Source of the DNA: Gaiellasilicea sp963802765
GTDB lineage: Bacteria > Actinomycetota > Thermoleophilia > Gaiellales > Gaiellaceae
Length of the DNA: 64,000 nucleotides
Direction: 5' to 3'
Assembly: GCA_963802765.1 (NCBI GenBank)
Contig: CAWDJZ010000011.1
Location: 57,868 to 121,867, forward strand
Positions 63,820 to 64,000 of this stretch are shown piece after piece. Numbering within the stretch: the first letter of the stretch is position 1; every line of letters begins with the position of its first letter. Below the pieces are notes generated by a model that was not told where the DNA came from, did not search any database, and worked only from the letters and a program-made list of their open reading frames with translations. A program made the translations under genes and the position numbers.

Positions 63820-64000
63820 TTATCCGACGTTCTGCGAGCGATGTCGAGCGAGGAACCCGAGGATCGCCTCGTTGACGGCGCCGGCATTCTCCTCCGTCAT
63901 CGCGTGTGATGCGCCGGGAATCTCGACACGCTCTGCGGTCGGCAGTAGCTGCTGCAGGCGGTCCGTCAGCACGAGCGGGAAGGCGGGGCTGTGCTCTCCT
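63820..64000 (-). CDS. alpha/beta hydrolase, C-terminal part (continues past the window)
   Basis: The last 59 codons read EHSPAFPLVLTDRLQQLLPT then VEIPGASHAMTEENAGAVNE and end QNVG. PGASHAM carries the catalytic His of alpha/beta hydrolases. The nucleophile and start lie to the right of the window. Its stop is five bases before the ATG of the FAD fragment, so the three genes probably formed an operon. Confidence 0.7.
   Translation of the reverse strand, partial: GEHSPAFPLVLTDRLQQLLPTAERVEIPGASHAMTEENAGAVNEAILGFLARHRSQNVG

Overview
The window is GC-rich bacterial chromosomal DNA with actinobacterial gene content: a MarP-type membrane serine protease, a fused homocysteine methyltransferase/MTHFR, an actinobacterial-style NhaA-thioredoxin fusion, SoxR, and a zinc ribbon-cyclase-ATPase-TPR regulator. 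The mix suits Actinomycetota, perhaps Thermoleophilia (inference only). Many otherwise intact genes carry single-base frameshifts, densest in the branched-chain amino-acid transporter operon (9.8-13.9 kb). This looks more like draft-assembly indels than decay, because the conserved sequence continues in the next frame.

Layout. 0-1.4 kb: DDAH-like enzyme divergent from a flavin-nucleotide-binding protein. 1.4-6.5 kb: small accessory genes (GNAT, membrane protein, alcohol dehydrogenase, EVE-like protein, cupins, PAS-like protein), punctuated by four same-orientation copies of a CTCTGTAGTTAC repeat; a 26-codon cupin stub stops exactly on one copy and a MerR-like stub begins about 4 bp after another. 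6.5-15.9 kb: leftward transport/metabolism cluster with TPR protein, class V aminotransferase, livF-G-M-H, two binding proteins and a bicupin. 16-25 kb: metallophosphoesterase, a 165-bp hairpin element, an AbiEii-like nucleotidyltransferase, subtilase, M55 peptidase, LysE exporter, SDR, a structured leader before the methionine-cycle fusion enzyme, and marP.

25.05-56.2 kb: accessory territory beginning at an intact tRNA-Asp(GTC). Its 3' half recurs at 29.7, 35.75 and 56.15 kb, the last as a perfect 47-nt copy, the pattern left by elements integrating at a tRNA 3' end. Within and around it lie HNH and recombinase remnants, a PASTA-domain membrane protein, many truncated genes, soxR, a K+/H+-type antiporter, a Clp ATPase, two secreted BNR-repeat proteins, metal-transport fragments and an AKR/SDR pair. 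The most coherent block is 45.2-53.5 kb: an HxlR regulator divergent from a tightly overlapping operon (F420-type flavin oxidoreductase, hemerythrin, LUD protein, DsbA-like protein, UBP zinc finger, DUF5996), then a YegP-like protein, an NhaA-DsbA fusion, DUF2630 and an MFS exporter. This reads as a redox/electrophile-stress island.

56.3-64 kb: a large cyclase/ATPase/TPR regulator, small membrane and CBS proteins, and alpha/beta hydrolases mixed with fragments of a methyltransferase, an HNH nuclease and an FAD enzyme.
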